The position numbers were made by a program, and so were the translations under genes. Shown here piece after piece: positions 9,085 to 17,076 of a stretch of DNA of 34,395 nucleotides. A model generated the notes under the pieces. It did no database searches, was not told the DNA's origin, and was given only the letters and a program-made list of their open reading frames with translations. Each line of letters starts with the position of its first letter. The first letter of the stretch is position 1. Origin of the DNA: Filomicrobium sp. (GTDB lineage: Bacteria; Pseudomonadota; Alphaproteobacteria; Rhizobiales; Hyphomicrobiaceae); assembly GCA_029287535.1 (NCBI GenBank), contig JARFQY010000100.1, forward strand, positions 1-34,395, read 5' to 3'.

Positions 9085-9652
9085 TGGCCAGTTCCTTTCC
9101 AAGCGCGGCCGCGTGGGCTGCGCGTGCAGCTTCAATGTTTCCAGCAGCAATGCGGCCGCCGAACTTCGTTGCGATGGCCTTTTCCACGGCCTCGAGAGTG
9201 ATTTGACCAGAGATCGCGGCGAAACCGCCAAGCAACGCGGCGTTGGGGACCGGCCGGCCGACATGGCGAATGGCCAGCTCCGTCGCGTTGACTCCGCGAA
9301 TGTGGTCCCGGGGGACGTTCTTCAGCTGCTCCGCGACGCCGAGCTCCTCTACGCTCTTACCGGAGTTGATCAGGACGTAGCCACCAGGCTTCAGCCCCTG
9401 GAATACGTCGATCGCATGAAACAGCGTGGGGTCCTGGACGATCACGCAATCGGGTTCGTGTATCGGTTCGCGGAGCCTGATTTCCTTGTCGTCCAGTCTG
9501 CAGAAAGAAACGACTGGCGCACCGGTGCGCTCGGATCCGAATGAGGGAAAAGCCTGGGCATGTTTGCCTTGGGTGAAGCCGGCGATAGAGAGCAACTCCG
9601 CTGCCGTGACAACACCTTGGCCACCTCGGCCGTGTAGTCGGACTTGGAACAT
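9068..9652 (-). CDS. porG: Pyruvate:ferredoxin oxidoreductase gamma subunit
   Basis: A 194-residue protein with the family N-terminus MFQVRLHGRGGQGVVTAAELL, then GKHAQAFPSFGSERTGAPV, both hallmarks of the POR/KOR gamma chain. The C-terminal GGFAAISGQITLEAVEKAI is also family-typical. It contributes to the CoA-binding part of the complex. AAGGAA lies ten bases before the ATG. It is the first of four tightly packed por genes and starts 72 bp after the end of the D-lactate dehydrogenase gene. The subunits are encoded separately, unlike the single-chain NifJ form known from many facultative bacteria. The gap to the lactate dehydrogenase gene shows no T-run hairpin, so read-through is likely. Confidence 0.88.
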   Translation of the reverse strand: MFQVRLHGRGGQGVVTAAELLSIAGFTQGKHAQAFPSFGSERTGAPVVSFCRLDDKEIRLREPIHEPDCVIVQDPTLFHAIDVFQGLKPGGYVLINSGKSVEELGVAEQLKNVPRDHIRGVNATELAIRHVGRPVPNAALLGGFAAISGQITLEAVEKAIATKFGGRIAAGNIEAARAAHAAALGKELANAQTA

Positions 9653-9724
9653 TTCTGCGGTTTCCTTAGCGTTCTGGGGTGTGATTTTTCAGGTTGAGTC
9701 TTCGATTGCCCGAAGGCCTGGCCA

Positions 9725-11476
9725 TCATGTTACTGCACCTCCTCTTGTCTGTGAGTCAGTACTGCTGTCGTTTTCGGCCAGAACTACAGGCGGGGCTTCA
9801 GGGCGGCGCTGTTGTTTCGAAGTCTTGCCGATGCCTGGATTGAACGAGTTCGTCGGGTCGAGCTCTTCATAGAAGGCAGCGAGCTGTGGCTTGGCCGCGT
9901 AGAGATGACCCACGTTGTGTTCGGCCGGGTATTCGGCACCGCGCCGGTCCAACAATTCCAGCATCTTGTTCTTGACCGCTTTTGGATCAGCGCCTTTGCG
10001 TATGGCATAGTCCTGGTGGAAGACGTGGCAAAGGAAATGGCCATAGTAGAGCTTGATGAGAATGTCGCGCTCGATTTCCTCGGGCAGTTCTTCGAACCAT
10101 TCTTCGTCGTTACGGCGCAGTGCGATATCGAGAGCCAGTATGTCCTCAACCTTGCCGGGGTGGACGGCACCGTAACGGGCGGCAGCGCCGGCGGCAGCAA
10201 AGCGGTGAAGAAGCGCCTTTTTGGCCTCTGCTGCATCGCAAAGAAACCAACCGTCCTTGCCAGGCACATCGTTGAGGATTGCTTCTGTTTGTGCCGACTG
10301 ACCTGCGCTGACCTTCAAGATCAGGTGGTGCTCAAAGCGTTCGCGGTACTGCAGCATCCGCTTTGGCAAAGCTTCCGGCACAACCCGCGTTACCAACTGC
10401 ATCGTTCGGTCGATAAGGTTCTTGGGCAGGATGGGGATGCGATCAAAGACACCATCCATTTGTCCCTTCAACTTGAAGATTGCCGGCAGCGCGTCGGTGC
10501 CAAGCCAATGGATCAGGAGAAGCGTGTCCTTGCCGTAAACGCGCGCTATGTCAAAGATGTCTCGATGGAGGTACTCGGCGCTGATCGGCAACGGGTCCAT
10601 TTCTGTGAGGAGCCGGCGGCGTAGAGCGCTCAAGTCAGCTGTCGAGTTCGTGCCGACGTAGTAGACTTTTTCGCCGGTCTCTAAGGGAAACGTGTCGAGA
10701 CGAACCGCAAAGACAGCAAGCTTGCCCGCGCACCCCGACGCCTCGTGAAGGGTTCTCGGGTCTGCATTGAAGCGCGCCGGAGTGTTGGCGTCGACATCGC
10801 GGACGCGGTCAGCGTAGCTGTCGTCGGATGCGCGCTTGTCGGTCGGTTGGAAATCAGCGTCCGAGATTTCGCCCCGGTCAAGCCGGCCCAGGATCTCCTC
10901 GGGTTCGTTTCCAAGGTCCATTCCAAGATGGTTCACCAGAACCAGGCTTCCATCATTGCGCTTTTGCGCATAGACGGACAGTTCCGTGTAGACGGGGCCG
11001 CGCCGGACAAGCGCACCGCCTGAGTTGTTGCAGACGCCGCCCATGATCGATGCGCCTATGCAGGATGAGCCGATCACCGAATGGGGTTGGCGCCCGTATG
11101 GCTCGAGCAGCTTTTCGAGTTTGAAGAGTGTGCCGCCCGGGTGCGAAACGATCTGGCGGCCTTCATCGAGAAGGTGGATCTTGTTCAGGCGCAGCGTGCT
11201 GATGACGACAACGGGGCGATCATACTCACCGTTTGGAGCCGAGCCTTCGGTCAAGCCGGTATTGGCGGCTTGCATGATAATAACTCGGTCGTGTTCCACG
11301 CATGCTTGAAGGATGCGCCAGAGTTCGACGAGGTTGCCCGGTTCAACGGCGGCTTCGGCTTCGCCTTCGCCGGAGCGCCAGCCCTTGCGAAAGCGCGCTG
11401 TCGCCGATGCGCTGGTGTGAACGAATTTTCCTCCAACTATCGAAGTGAGTTGTTTGATGAAGTGGTGGTCTGTCAT
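9725..11476 (-). CDS. dld: Quinone-dependent D-lactate dehydrogenase
   Basis: A 583-residue FAD flavoprotein of the E. coli Dld type (FAD_binding_4 plus the membrane-binding Lact-deh-memb domain). Visible family features are the N-terminal MTDHHFIKQLTSIVG, the FAD segment VSHPGGTLFKLEKLL, GSSCIGASIMGGVCNNSGG, and the C-terminal HVFHQDYAIRKGADP and PAEHNVGHLY. It oxidises D-lactate to pyruvate at the inner face of the cytoplasmic membrane and passes electrons to the quinone pool. A TTG at 11530 in the same frame is possible, but ATG at 11476 has a good GGGAG ten bases upstream and matches the family start. It sits between the TRAP transporter and the por genes, and so links imported lactate to pyruvate oxidation. 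Confidence 0.92.
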   Translation of the reverse strand: MTDHHFIKQLTSIVGGKFVHTSASATARFRKGWRSGEGEAEAAVEPGNLVELWRILQACVEHDRVIIMQAANTGLTEGSAPNGEYDRPVVVISTLRLNKIHLLDEGRQIVSHPGGTLFKLEKLLEPYGRQPHSVIGSSCIGASIMGGVCNNSGGALVRRGPVYTELSVYAQKRNDGSLVLVNHLGMDLGNEPEEILGRLDRGEISDADFQPTDKRASDDSYADRVRDVDANTPARFNADPRTLHEASGCAGKLAVFAVRLDTFPLETGEKVYYVGTNSTADLSALRRRLLTEMDPLPISAEYLHRDIFDIARVYGKDTLLLIHWLGTDALPAIFKLKGQMDGVFDRIPILPKNLIDRTMQLVTRVVPEALPKRMLQYRERFEHHLILKVSAGQSAQTEAILNDVPGKDGWFLCDAAEAKKALLHRFAAAGAAARYGAVHPGKVEDILALDIALRRNDEEWFEELPEEIERDILIKLYYGHFLCHVFHQDYAIRKGADPKAVKNKMLELLDRRGAEYPAEHNVGHLYAAKPQLAAFYEELDPTNSFNPGIGKTSKQQRRPEAPPVVLAENDSSTDSQTRGGAVT

Positions 11477-11538
11477 TGTTTTCACTCCCTTGTGCCGGGA
11501 CCGGGGTGCAGTCGGTCCAGGCTTGTTCAAGGTCTGCT

Positions 11539-13611
11539 TTACTTAAAGGCGATCGACGGCAGCCAGGTTGCCAGCCAGGGCATGGCGAAGACGATTCCCA
11601 ATCCAACCAGCTGCAGGATGACGAAGGGGATCACGCCCTTGTAGATGTCGGTTAGTTTCACTTCAGGGGGGCACACGCCCTTGAGATAGAAGAGCGCAAA
11701 ACCGACAGGTGGCGTGAGGAACGAGGTCTGCAGGGTGACCGCAACGAGAATCACGAACCAAACGAGCTGAGGTTCGTCGATGGCGTCAAAGCCCGGGATG
11801 TCGAGACCCAGTGCATTAACGATGGGGCGCATCAGCGGCAGCACGATCAAGGTGATCTCGATCCAGTCCAGCACGAAACCCAGCAGAAAGACGATGAACA
11901 AGATGAGAATGATGGTGCCTTCGGCGCCAAAGCCGGTCGACTGAATCATCTGTTCGATCAGCTCATCGCCGCCAAGTTCGCGAAGCACGTAAGAGAAAAC
12001 AGTGGCGCCGATGAAAATCGCAAAGATGTAAGCCGTGGTGTTGAACGTCGAGATGCAGACGTTGGTGAGCTTCTTCAAGTTCAGCTTGCCATAGGCGAGC
12101 GCCAGGAGTGTCGCTCCGAAGGCGCCGACACCGGAGGCTTCCGTCGGCGTTGTCAGGCCGGCGAAGATCGACCCCAGTACCGCAAGGATCAGGAGGATCG
12201 GCGGTAGCACTGCAATCAGCACATCCAGGAGCTCGGCAAACCCCGGTGCCTTGGCATTCTCGGGTGCGGGCGCGGCAGAGGGGAACAGCAAGCCGAACGC
12301 CAGAATATAGACGAGATAAAGAGCGCCAATGATCAGGCCTGGCAGGAGAGCTGCCATGAACAGGTCGCCCACCGAGAGGACCATCTGGTCAGCCATGATC
12401 ACCAGCATGATCGAGGGCGGGATCAAGATGCCAAGCGTGCCGGCAGCCGCGATCGTGCCGGTGGCAAGCGGTTTGGAGTAGTTCTGCGCGACCATGGCAG
12501 GCAATGAGAGTACGCCCAGGAGGACGACGGATGCACCGATGATGCCCGTGGATGCGGCGAGGATGATGCCGATGCCCGTAACGGTAATCGCAAGGCCGCC
12601 GCGCAGGCCGCCGAAGAGGCGCTGCATCGATGTCATCAGGCGGTTGGCGACGCCGCTCTCATCCAACATCAGGCCCATGAAAATGAACATCGGGAGTGCA
12701 ACCAGAACGGCATTCGACATGGTTGCGTAGACCCGGTTCACGGTCGCGCCCAAGCTCAGGTAGTCCAGTCCTGTCAGAGTTTCCTCCAGGCCAGTCCAGG
12801 CCATGAAGCCGTTATCGAACAGGAACGCGATACCGCAGTAGAGGACGCCGGTTCCCGCGAGAACCCAGGCGACCGGGAAGCCAACAAACAGGAGGCCGAT
12901 AAACGTCATGAACATCGCAATGACGAGTTTTTCCTCCGTGCTTTCGACAAGGTAGGAAAAAAGCACGGTCGCCAGCGCCGTCACTGCCAGAACGATCAGG
13001 ATTGGCAGGTAGCCCATCCCATCTTCGCGCCGCGGTCTTGTCAGAAGTGCATGGGTGTCGTGGAGCAGACGCGCGATGGCTGCTAAGGCCAGAAGAGCGA
13101 AACTGATCGGGATGACGGCTTTGAACACCCAGCGTGCCGGGAGGCCTGTCGGGCTATCCGAGCGCTCGTTGACCCTCCAGGATTCATAGAAATAGTCGAA
13201 GCCTTGATCGACCATCAGATAAATGAATGGGGCGAGCAGCAGCAGGATGCCGACGATCTCGATCACGCGCTTTACGTCGCTGCGAAAGCCGGTGTAGAGC
13301 ACGTCAACGCGCACGTGCGTGTTTTGAACCATGGCAAAGCTCAAGCCCACCATGGTCGTCAGGCCGTAAAGGTGCCATTGCAGCTCGTCGAGCTTTGGAT
13401 AATTGAGATCGAAGAGATAGCGGAGCGAGACCTGGGTGATGATCGCGGCCACGAGCGCAACGTTCGCCCACATGACCGTATAGCCGACCCACCTCACGAT
13501 GGCGTCCAGTGTTGTTGCGAAACTTTGCTTGTCGCTGTCGCGCTGCTCCAGGATTTCTTCGTAGGTTTCGACCGGATCACTGATCGGTTTTGAAGGGTCG
13601 GTCTGTGACAT
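11539..13611 (-). CDS. TRAP transporter, fused small (DctQ) and large (DctM) permease
   Basis: A 690-residue membrane protein. The first ~200 residues are a DctQ-type four-helix subunit (YTVMWANVALVAAIITQVSLRYLF, ELQWHLYGL). A hydrophobic linker follows, and from about residue 230 the DctM domain begins with FIGLLFVGFPVAWVLAGTGV. It has many transmembrane helices and conserved runs such as ALPMFIFMGLMLDESG, ILIPPSIMLVIMAD and LTPPVGFALFYLKGV. Working with the DctP binding protein encoded upstream, it imports an organic acid using the sodium or proton gradient. Fused DctQM proteins are a known variant. It lies 144 bp after dctP and 62 bp before dld. Lactate or a related 2-hydroxy/2-oxo acid is the likely cargo, inferred from the neighbours. 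Confidence 0.92.
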   Translation of the reverse strand: MSQTDPSKPISDPVETYEEILEQRDSDKQSFATTLDAIVRWVGYTVMWANVALVAAIITQVSLRYLFDLNYPKLDELQWHLYGLTTMVGLSFAMVQNTHVRVDVLYTGFRSDVKRVIEIVGILLLLAPFIYLMVDQGFDYFYESWRVNERSDSPTGLPARWVFKAVIPISFALLALAAIARLLHDTHALLTRPRREDGMGYLPILIVLAVTALATVLFSYLVESTEEKLVIAMFMTFIGLLFVGFPVAWVLAGTGVLYCGIAFLFDNGFMAWTGLEETLTGLDYLSLGATVNRVYATMSNAVLVALPMFIFMGLMLDESGVANRLMTSMQRLFGGLRGGLAITVTGIGIILAASTGIIGASVVLLGVLSLPAMVAQNYSKPLATGTIAAAGTLGILIPPSIMLVIMADQMVLSVGDLFMAALLPGLIIGALYLVYILAFGLLFPSAAPAPENAKAPGFAELLDVLIAVLPPILLILAVLGSIFAGLTTPTEASGVGAFGATLLALAYGKLNLKKLTNVCISTFNTTAYIFAIFIGATVFSYVLRELGGDELIEQMIQSTGFGAEGTIILILFIVFLLGFVLDWIEITLIVLPLMRPIVNALGLDIPGFDAIDEPQLVWFVILVAVTLQTSFLTPPVGFALFYLKGVCPPEVKLTDIYKGVIPFVILQLVGLGIVFAMPWLATWLPSIAFK

Positions 13612-13709
13612 GGCAGGCGGTTCCTTCCGGCGCGGATGCGGTCAAAGCCGCATGATTGGCCAAGATCGAAGCGGGGGCTTCGCCGTAATCGAAGAGACTT
13701 CACCGGGCC

Positions 13710-13745
13710 GGGCGGTCAGCGGTCCGTCGTGACCGACGACCGCCC
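13710..13745 (-). promoter_or_regulatory. Stem-loop between dctP and dctQM
   Basis: An inverted repeat of eight bases (GGGCGGTC at 13710-13717, GACCGCCC at 13738-13745) encloses a second four-base stem (GGTC/GACC, 13721-13734) across a symmetric 3-base internal loop. It lies 11 bases past the dctP stop. There is no T-run after it on the minus strand. It fits an RNA processing or stability element that lets the binding protein be made in excess over the permease, as seen in other binding-protein transporter operons. That role is inference. Confidence 0.5.
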
Positions 13746-13755
13746 GAAAAACCGC

Positions 13756-14862
13756 TTATTGACGTGGCAGGAAGGCGTTGGTCTTCCAGACCTGATAACC
13801 CTCTCTGAAGGAATTCAGGTCAGCAAGAACTTTTGCGAAGAACGCATCGTTCTTGGCTTCTTCTTCGGCGACCTCGTTCCACGTCTTTTGGAACGTCGCC
13901 AGCATGTCATCGTTCCAGGTCTTGATTTGCACGCCGTGCTTTTCGACGTTTTTGATCATGGCTGCATGCTGGATTGCTTCGCCCTCAGCAAAGCTGTCGG
14001 CCATCGATGCCTTGCAGGCATTCTCCAGGATCGCCTTGTGTTGAGCGGATGCTCCGTTCCAGACGTCTTTGTTGATGAGCACCTCAAAGACGGTTGCCTG
14101 TTGGTGCCAGCCTGGGAAGTAGTTGAATTTCACAAGCTTATGGAAGCCGAGGCGAGCATCGATCGCAGGCATTGAGAACTCGGTTGCGTCGATCGCTCCT
14201 TTTTCCAAGGCAGGAAAGATCTCGCCTCCGGGCAGGAGCGAGGTTGCGACCCCAAGCTTCTGCATCACCTTGCCACCAAGACCGAAGAAACGCATTTTCA
14301 GACCCTTCAGGTCGTCGGGTGAGTTTATCTCCGTGGCAAACCAGCCGGACGTTTCAGGGGCAATGATCGCGCAGGGGATGACATGCACGTTGTAACCCGC
14401 CTGGTCATACATTTCCTGATACAACTTGAGGCCATTGCCATAGTAGAGCCAGGCCATGTACTCACCGGCCTCCGGACCAAATGGGACGGCCGAGAAAAGG
14501 GGCGCGGCTGGAATCTTGCCGGCCCAGTAGCCGGACGTGGTGTAGCCGGAGTTGATCTTGCCGGATGAAACGGCACCGAGAATCTCAAATGGTGGCACGA
14601 GCTTTCCTGGCTCATAGACCTTCATGCGCAGTGTCCCGCCCGACATGAGCTTGATCTGCTTGGCAACGCGCGGAATTGGCGATCCCAAACCTGGTAGGGC
14701 TGTGGCGAACGCGATTGGCGTTTTGAGAAGAAGTTTGTCTTTGGCGACCGCTGGCGGCGGGGCGATGGTTGCGGCCGATGCCACGATTGCCGTAACGGCA
14801 AGGGTGGTGTGCAGTCGTGCGGCGCTCAGCGACTTGGCGGCGGCGTTCAGCTTCGTGGTCAT
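13756..14862 (-). CDS. TRAP transporter substrate-binding protein (DctP/TakP type)
   Basis: A 368-residue periplasmic protein with a signal peptide (cleavage likely after PPPAVA, near residue 40). Family features include SGGTLRMKVYEPGKLVPPFEILGAVSSG, LKGLKMRFFGLGGKVMQKLG and GGEIFPALEKGAIDATEFS. This belongs to the branch of TRAP binding proteins that includes 2-oxoacid (TakP) and lactate binders, which helps to assign the system to monocarboxylates. GAGGAAAA precedes the ATG. It is the first gene of the minus-strand series and shares its upstream region with the divergent GntR regulator, where the FNR-type box and GntR palindrome lie. The exact ligand cannot be read from sequence alone. Confidence 0.9.
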   Translation of the reverse strand: MTTKLNAAAKSLSAARLHTTLAVTAIVASAATIAPPPAVAKDKLLLKTPIAFATALPGLGSPIPRVAKQIKLMSGGTLRMKVYEPGKLVPPFEILGAVSSGKINSGYTTSGYWAGKIPAAPLFSAVPFGPEAGEYMAWLYYGNGLKLYQEMYDQAGYNVHVIPCAIIAPETSGWFATEINSPDDLKGLKMRFFGLGGKVMQKLGVATSLLPGGEIFPALEKGAIDATEFSMPAIDARLGFHKLVKFNYFPGWHQQATVFEVLINKDVWNGASAQHKAILENACKASMADSFAEGEAIQHAAMIKNVEKHGVQIKTWNDDMLATFQKTWNEVAEEEAKNDAFFAKVLADLNSFREGYQVWKTNAFLPRQ

Positions 14863-15075
14863 GGGTTTTCCTCACTAACTGTAGGGTGGCGATGGTCGAA
14901 AAATCGCCTGGCACAAGTGGTAAAAAGACTTAACCTAGCGATGTTGCGACCGGCGATTGGGCCTCTGTTCGGTCAGTTCTTGGATCAGCAAGTGCTCAAA
15001 AAACGGCCTATCTGACGTGCGTTCAGCACTATTTTGCCGTCACACGCTGGGTAACCGGCACTAAAATGATGAACT

Positions 15076-15089
15076 TTGATCTGGATCAA
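15076..15089. promoter_or_regulatory. Perfect FNR/FixK-type box TTGAT-N4-ATCAA
   Basis: TTGATCTGGATCAA matches the FNR/FixK consensus at all ten specified positions. It lies in the divergent region between dctP (start 14862) and the GntR regulator gene (start 15145), two bases from the GntR-like palindrome. Distances are about 56 bp to the regulator start and about 215 bp to the dctP start. It suggests that oxygen or redox state controls the cluster, in keeping with the oxygen-sensitive oxidoreductase it encodes. Whether it activates or represses depends on the transcription start, which is unknown. Confidence 0.65.
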
Positions 15090-15090
15090 T

Positions 15091-15109
15091 TGGTAACTAA
15101 AGTTTACCA
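15091..15109. promoter_or_regulatory. GntR/FadR-type operator candidate
   Basis: The sequence TGGTAACTAAAGTTTACCA is an imperfect palindrome with TGGTAA and TTACCA arms. FadR-subfamily GntR regulators such as PdhR and LldR bind TGGT-Nx-ACCA sites. It lies 35 bp before the regulator's start codon, so autoregulation and control of the divergent transport and lactate genes are likely. The spacing between half sites is wider than in PdhR sites, which leaves some doubt. Confidence 0.5.
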
Positions 15110-15144
15110 GAGAAGATGCGGTGAGAACCGAAAGAGAGAAAGCG

Positions 15145-15966
15145 ATGGCAGAGATCAACTCAGTCTTCGAACCTATTCACACCGCCACGGTGTCCGAAGC
15201 CGTGGTGGCGCAGATCGAGGACCTGGTGCTGAGCGGGGTGCTCAAGAGTGGGCAGAAGTTGCCGCCCGAACGTGAGTTGGCCGAGCTCATGGACGTGTCT
15301 CGCCCCATGGTTCGTGAGGCGATCAAATCTCTCGAAGCGCGCAATCTTCTCGTTGTCCGGCAAGGAGAAGGTACGTTCATTGCCGAGTTGACGGGCGCGG
15401 CGCTCTCGCCTGCCATGATCGAACTGTTCGCTCAGCGTCCCAAGGCGTTTGAGGACTATCTTGAGTTTCGATTTGAAGTGGAGGGCTATGCGGCCTTCCT
15501 GGCGGCACAACGGGCGACGGATAGCGATCGTGAGATTATCAAGGGTATCATCGCGGAAATGGAGGCCGCCCACGAACTGGAAGATCCAACCCGGGAAGCT
15601 CAGGCCGATGTCGTGCTCCACACATCGATCGTCGATGCCACGCATAACTCAATGCTCGTCCATGTGATGTCGTCGATCTACGAACTCATGCGGCGCGGCG
15701 TCTTCTACAATCGCAAGTTCTTGTATGAGAGAGGTGATGGGAGGGAGGCTTTGCTTGCCCAGCACAAAGCCATCGCAGATGCGGTCCTTGCGCGTGATCC
15801 CGAAAAGGCGTGCGAGGCCGCCGAGGCGCACATGGTCTATGTGCAATCGGCGTTCGATGCCGGGCGCGAGAGCCAAAAACGGATCCGCACCGCGAGCAAG
15901 AGGCTGCTTCTTTTTCAAAATGCCTCAAGACATGCCGGTTTGCGCTCGAGGCGAGTGCCCAGTTGA
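15145..15966 (+). CDS. FadR-family GntR regulator (LldR/PdhR-like), likely controls the lactate cluster
   Basis: A 273-residue protein with an N-terminal winged helix (VVAQIEDLVLSGVLKSGQKLPPERELAELMDVSRPMVREAI and RQGEGTFI) and a C-terminal all-helical FCD ligand-binding domain (residues ~95-240), in which metal and carboxylate ligands normally sit (DVVLHTSIVDATHN, LLAQHKAIADAVLARDPEKACEAAEAHM). This is the architecture of LldR, PdhR and GlcC, which sense lactate, pyruvate and glycolate. A GTG at 15121 is in frame, but ATG at 15145 fits the family start and has a purine-rich GAGAGAAAG before it. It is divergent from dctP, the usual place for a local regulator. Lactate or pyruvate as inducer is inference. 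Confidence 0.88.
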   Translation: MAEINSVFEPIHTATVSEAVVAQIEDLVLSGVLKSGQKLPPERELAELMDVSRPMVREAIKSLEARNLLVVRQGEGTFIAELTGAALSPAMIELFAQRPKAFEDYLEFRFEVEGYAAFLAAQRATDSDREIIKGIIAEMEAAHELEDPTREAQADVVLHTSIVDATHNSMLVHVMSSIYELMRRGVFYNRKFLYERGDGREALLAQHKAIADAVLARDPEKACEAAEAHMVYVQSAFDAGRESQKRIRTASKRLLLFQNASRHAGLRSRRVPS

Positions 15967-16142
15967 CGTGAGTTCTTTGTCACGAGCGGCTGCGTTTGGG
16001 ATGCTGCGAATGATCGCGGGGGTCGATCCGGCTCAAACACTGAGTCCTGCTGGACGGTAAGTTGCACTTTGCCTGCCGCGGGTCTCCGGCATCGCGTTGA
16101 ATCAGCCGCGGTTTGTGACGGTGCCGATCCAGCAGGCCCCAA

Positions 16143-16580
16143 TCAGGTTGCTTGCCCGTCCTGAAGTGCCTTTATGATCCGTCGACGCTGTTCGGCGTCA
16201 CGAATGGGCGGGAGGGTCTTGAATGTGCCGCGAGCGTAGCCAACCGGGTTTTCCAGATAGCGGTCTAGTTCTTCTGGTGTCCACTTGCCGCCCTTTCGCG
16301 CAAGCGCCGGCGAATACGCGAACCATCGCGCCCGGGCCACAGGGCTGCCGATGATTCCCTCAAGCGAGGGAGCCGATCGCTCAGGTCCGTCTGAACCGAT
16401 GCGGTGGCAGACGACGCAGTCGGCAAGCGCCTCGTGCGCGGACGGTGATACTGTGGCAAAGCGTTGGTCGCCGATCTGCGCTATGTCCGATTGGAGTTTG
16501 GGCTTCTCGGTGCCGGCGGCCCAATACGCGCCAATGCCGATCGCGGCGATTGCGGCCATTGAGTAGATGTAGCCAAGCAT
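16143..16580 (-). CDS. Membrane-anchored monoheme cytochrome c
   Basis: A 145-residue protein with one N-terminal hydrophobic helix (residues ~3-22, no clear cleavage site), so it is probably anchored with the heme domain in the periplasm. The heme c motif is CVVCH near residue 55, and RGTFKTLPPIRD near residues 115-127 has no Met, so the sixth ligand is not obvious. It is convergent with the GntR regulator gene. Upstream lie two TGAC-N4-GTCA palindromes and then the fragment of an FNR-type gene. It probably carries electrons in a respiratory chain; the partner is unknown. Confidence 0.85.
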   Translation of the reverse strand: MLGYIYSMAAIAAIGIGAYWAAGTEKPKLQSDIAQIGDQRFATVSPSAHEALADCVVCHRIGSDGPERSAPSLEGIIGSPVARARWFAYSPALARKGGKWTPEELDRYLENPVGYARGTFKTLPPIRDAEQRRRIIKALQDGQAT

Positions 16581-16684
16581 TCCACATGCTCCCTTAGTTT
16601 CAATCGTCGGCCAGTCGTCCGCATACGGCAGCTGGAACCCATCGGAATTATTGGGATCTTGGGACCAAGTACGGCTGTTCGGGA

Positions 16685-16741
16685 ATGACGATCGTCAAAT
16701 TCCTACGCCCATTGGCGCACTCCTCAGGTGACCAAAGTCAA
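16685..16741. promoter_or_regulatory. Two CRP/FNR-type palindromes (TGAC-N4-GTCA)
   Basis: ATGACGATCGTCAA at 16685-16698 and GTGACCAAAGTCAA at 16728-16741 each contain a perfect TGAC-N4-GTCA palindrome. Each matches the FNR/Dnr-like pattern TTGAC-N4-GTCAA at nine of ten positions. Their centres are 43 bp apart, about four helical turns. They lie upstream of the cytochrome c gene (105 and 148 bp before its start) and of the decayed FNR-type gene on the other strand. They could be operators of the regulator whose remnant lies next to them, or of another CRP/FNR protein. Confidence 0.45.
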
Positions 16742-16851
16742 GGAAAGGCACCCAGGTTCATTGCGAGAGTGGGGTAGTGTTCATCGATGCCGGCGAGTTT
16801 CGGCCGGGCTGGCCGGAGTTCGTCGTCTTCGGTCGATGACGAGTGCGCCTC

Positions 16852-17076
16852 ATGAAGTCGTTTGACGAAAAGCCGAGCGACGCTTCCATATTGTCTTGCA
16901 AAGCTTGCGCGATACGGGCGACGAGCGACTGGGCAGATTTGCCGGAGCACTGCTTTAACATTATTGACCGGGTCAAGCGGCCGCGTGCGTTGGAGCAGGG
17001 CGAGGTTCTCTTCCACGAAGGAGACGAGAACCAGGGCTTGCACTGCGTGGGGATTTCAAGCGTTCGGAGACAGTGA
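16852..17076 (+). pseudogene. CRP/FNR-type regulator, N-terminal fragment
   Basis: About 65 residues match the start of an FNR-like regulator: SCKACAIRAT (paired Cys as in the Fe-S binding N-terminus), then WADLPEHCFNIIDRVKRPRALEQGE and VLFHEGDENQGLHCV, the first strands of the cyclic-nucleotide-binding fold. The frame then runs into unrelated sequence and stops after ISSVRRQ. The rest of the sensor domain, the dimer helix and the DNA-binding domain are absent. The break point is near 17045, where a hydrogenase chaperone fragment begins in another frame. This is a remnant and cannot be a working regulator. Confidence 0.75.

Noticed and set aside
9812-10624. 270-codon plus-strand open frame opposite the D-lactate dehydrogenase gene
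   Set aside because: Antisense to a clear Dld sequence and without any motif.
11477-11530. Upstream TTG start adding 18 residues to D-lactate dehydrogenase
   Set aside because: The ATG at 11476 has a well-placed GGGAG and matches the family N-terminus.
15967-16142. CCGCGG repeat pair in the convergent gap as a terminator
   Set aside because: The arms are only six bases and self-palindromic, the loop is long and no T-run follows.
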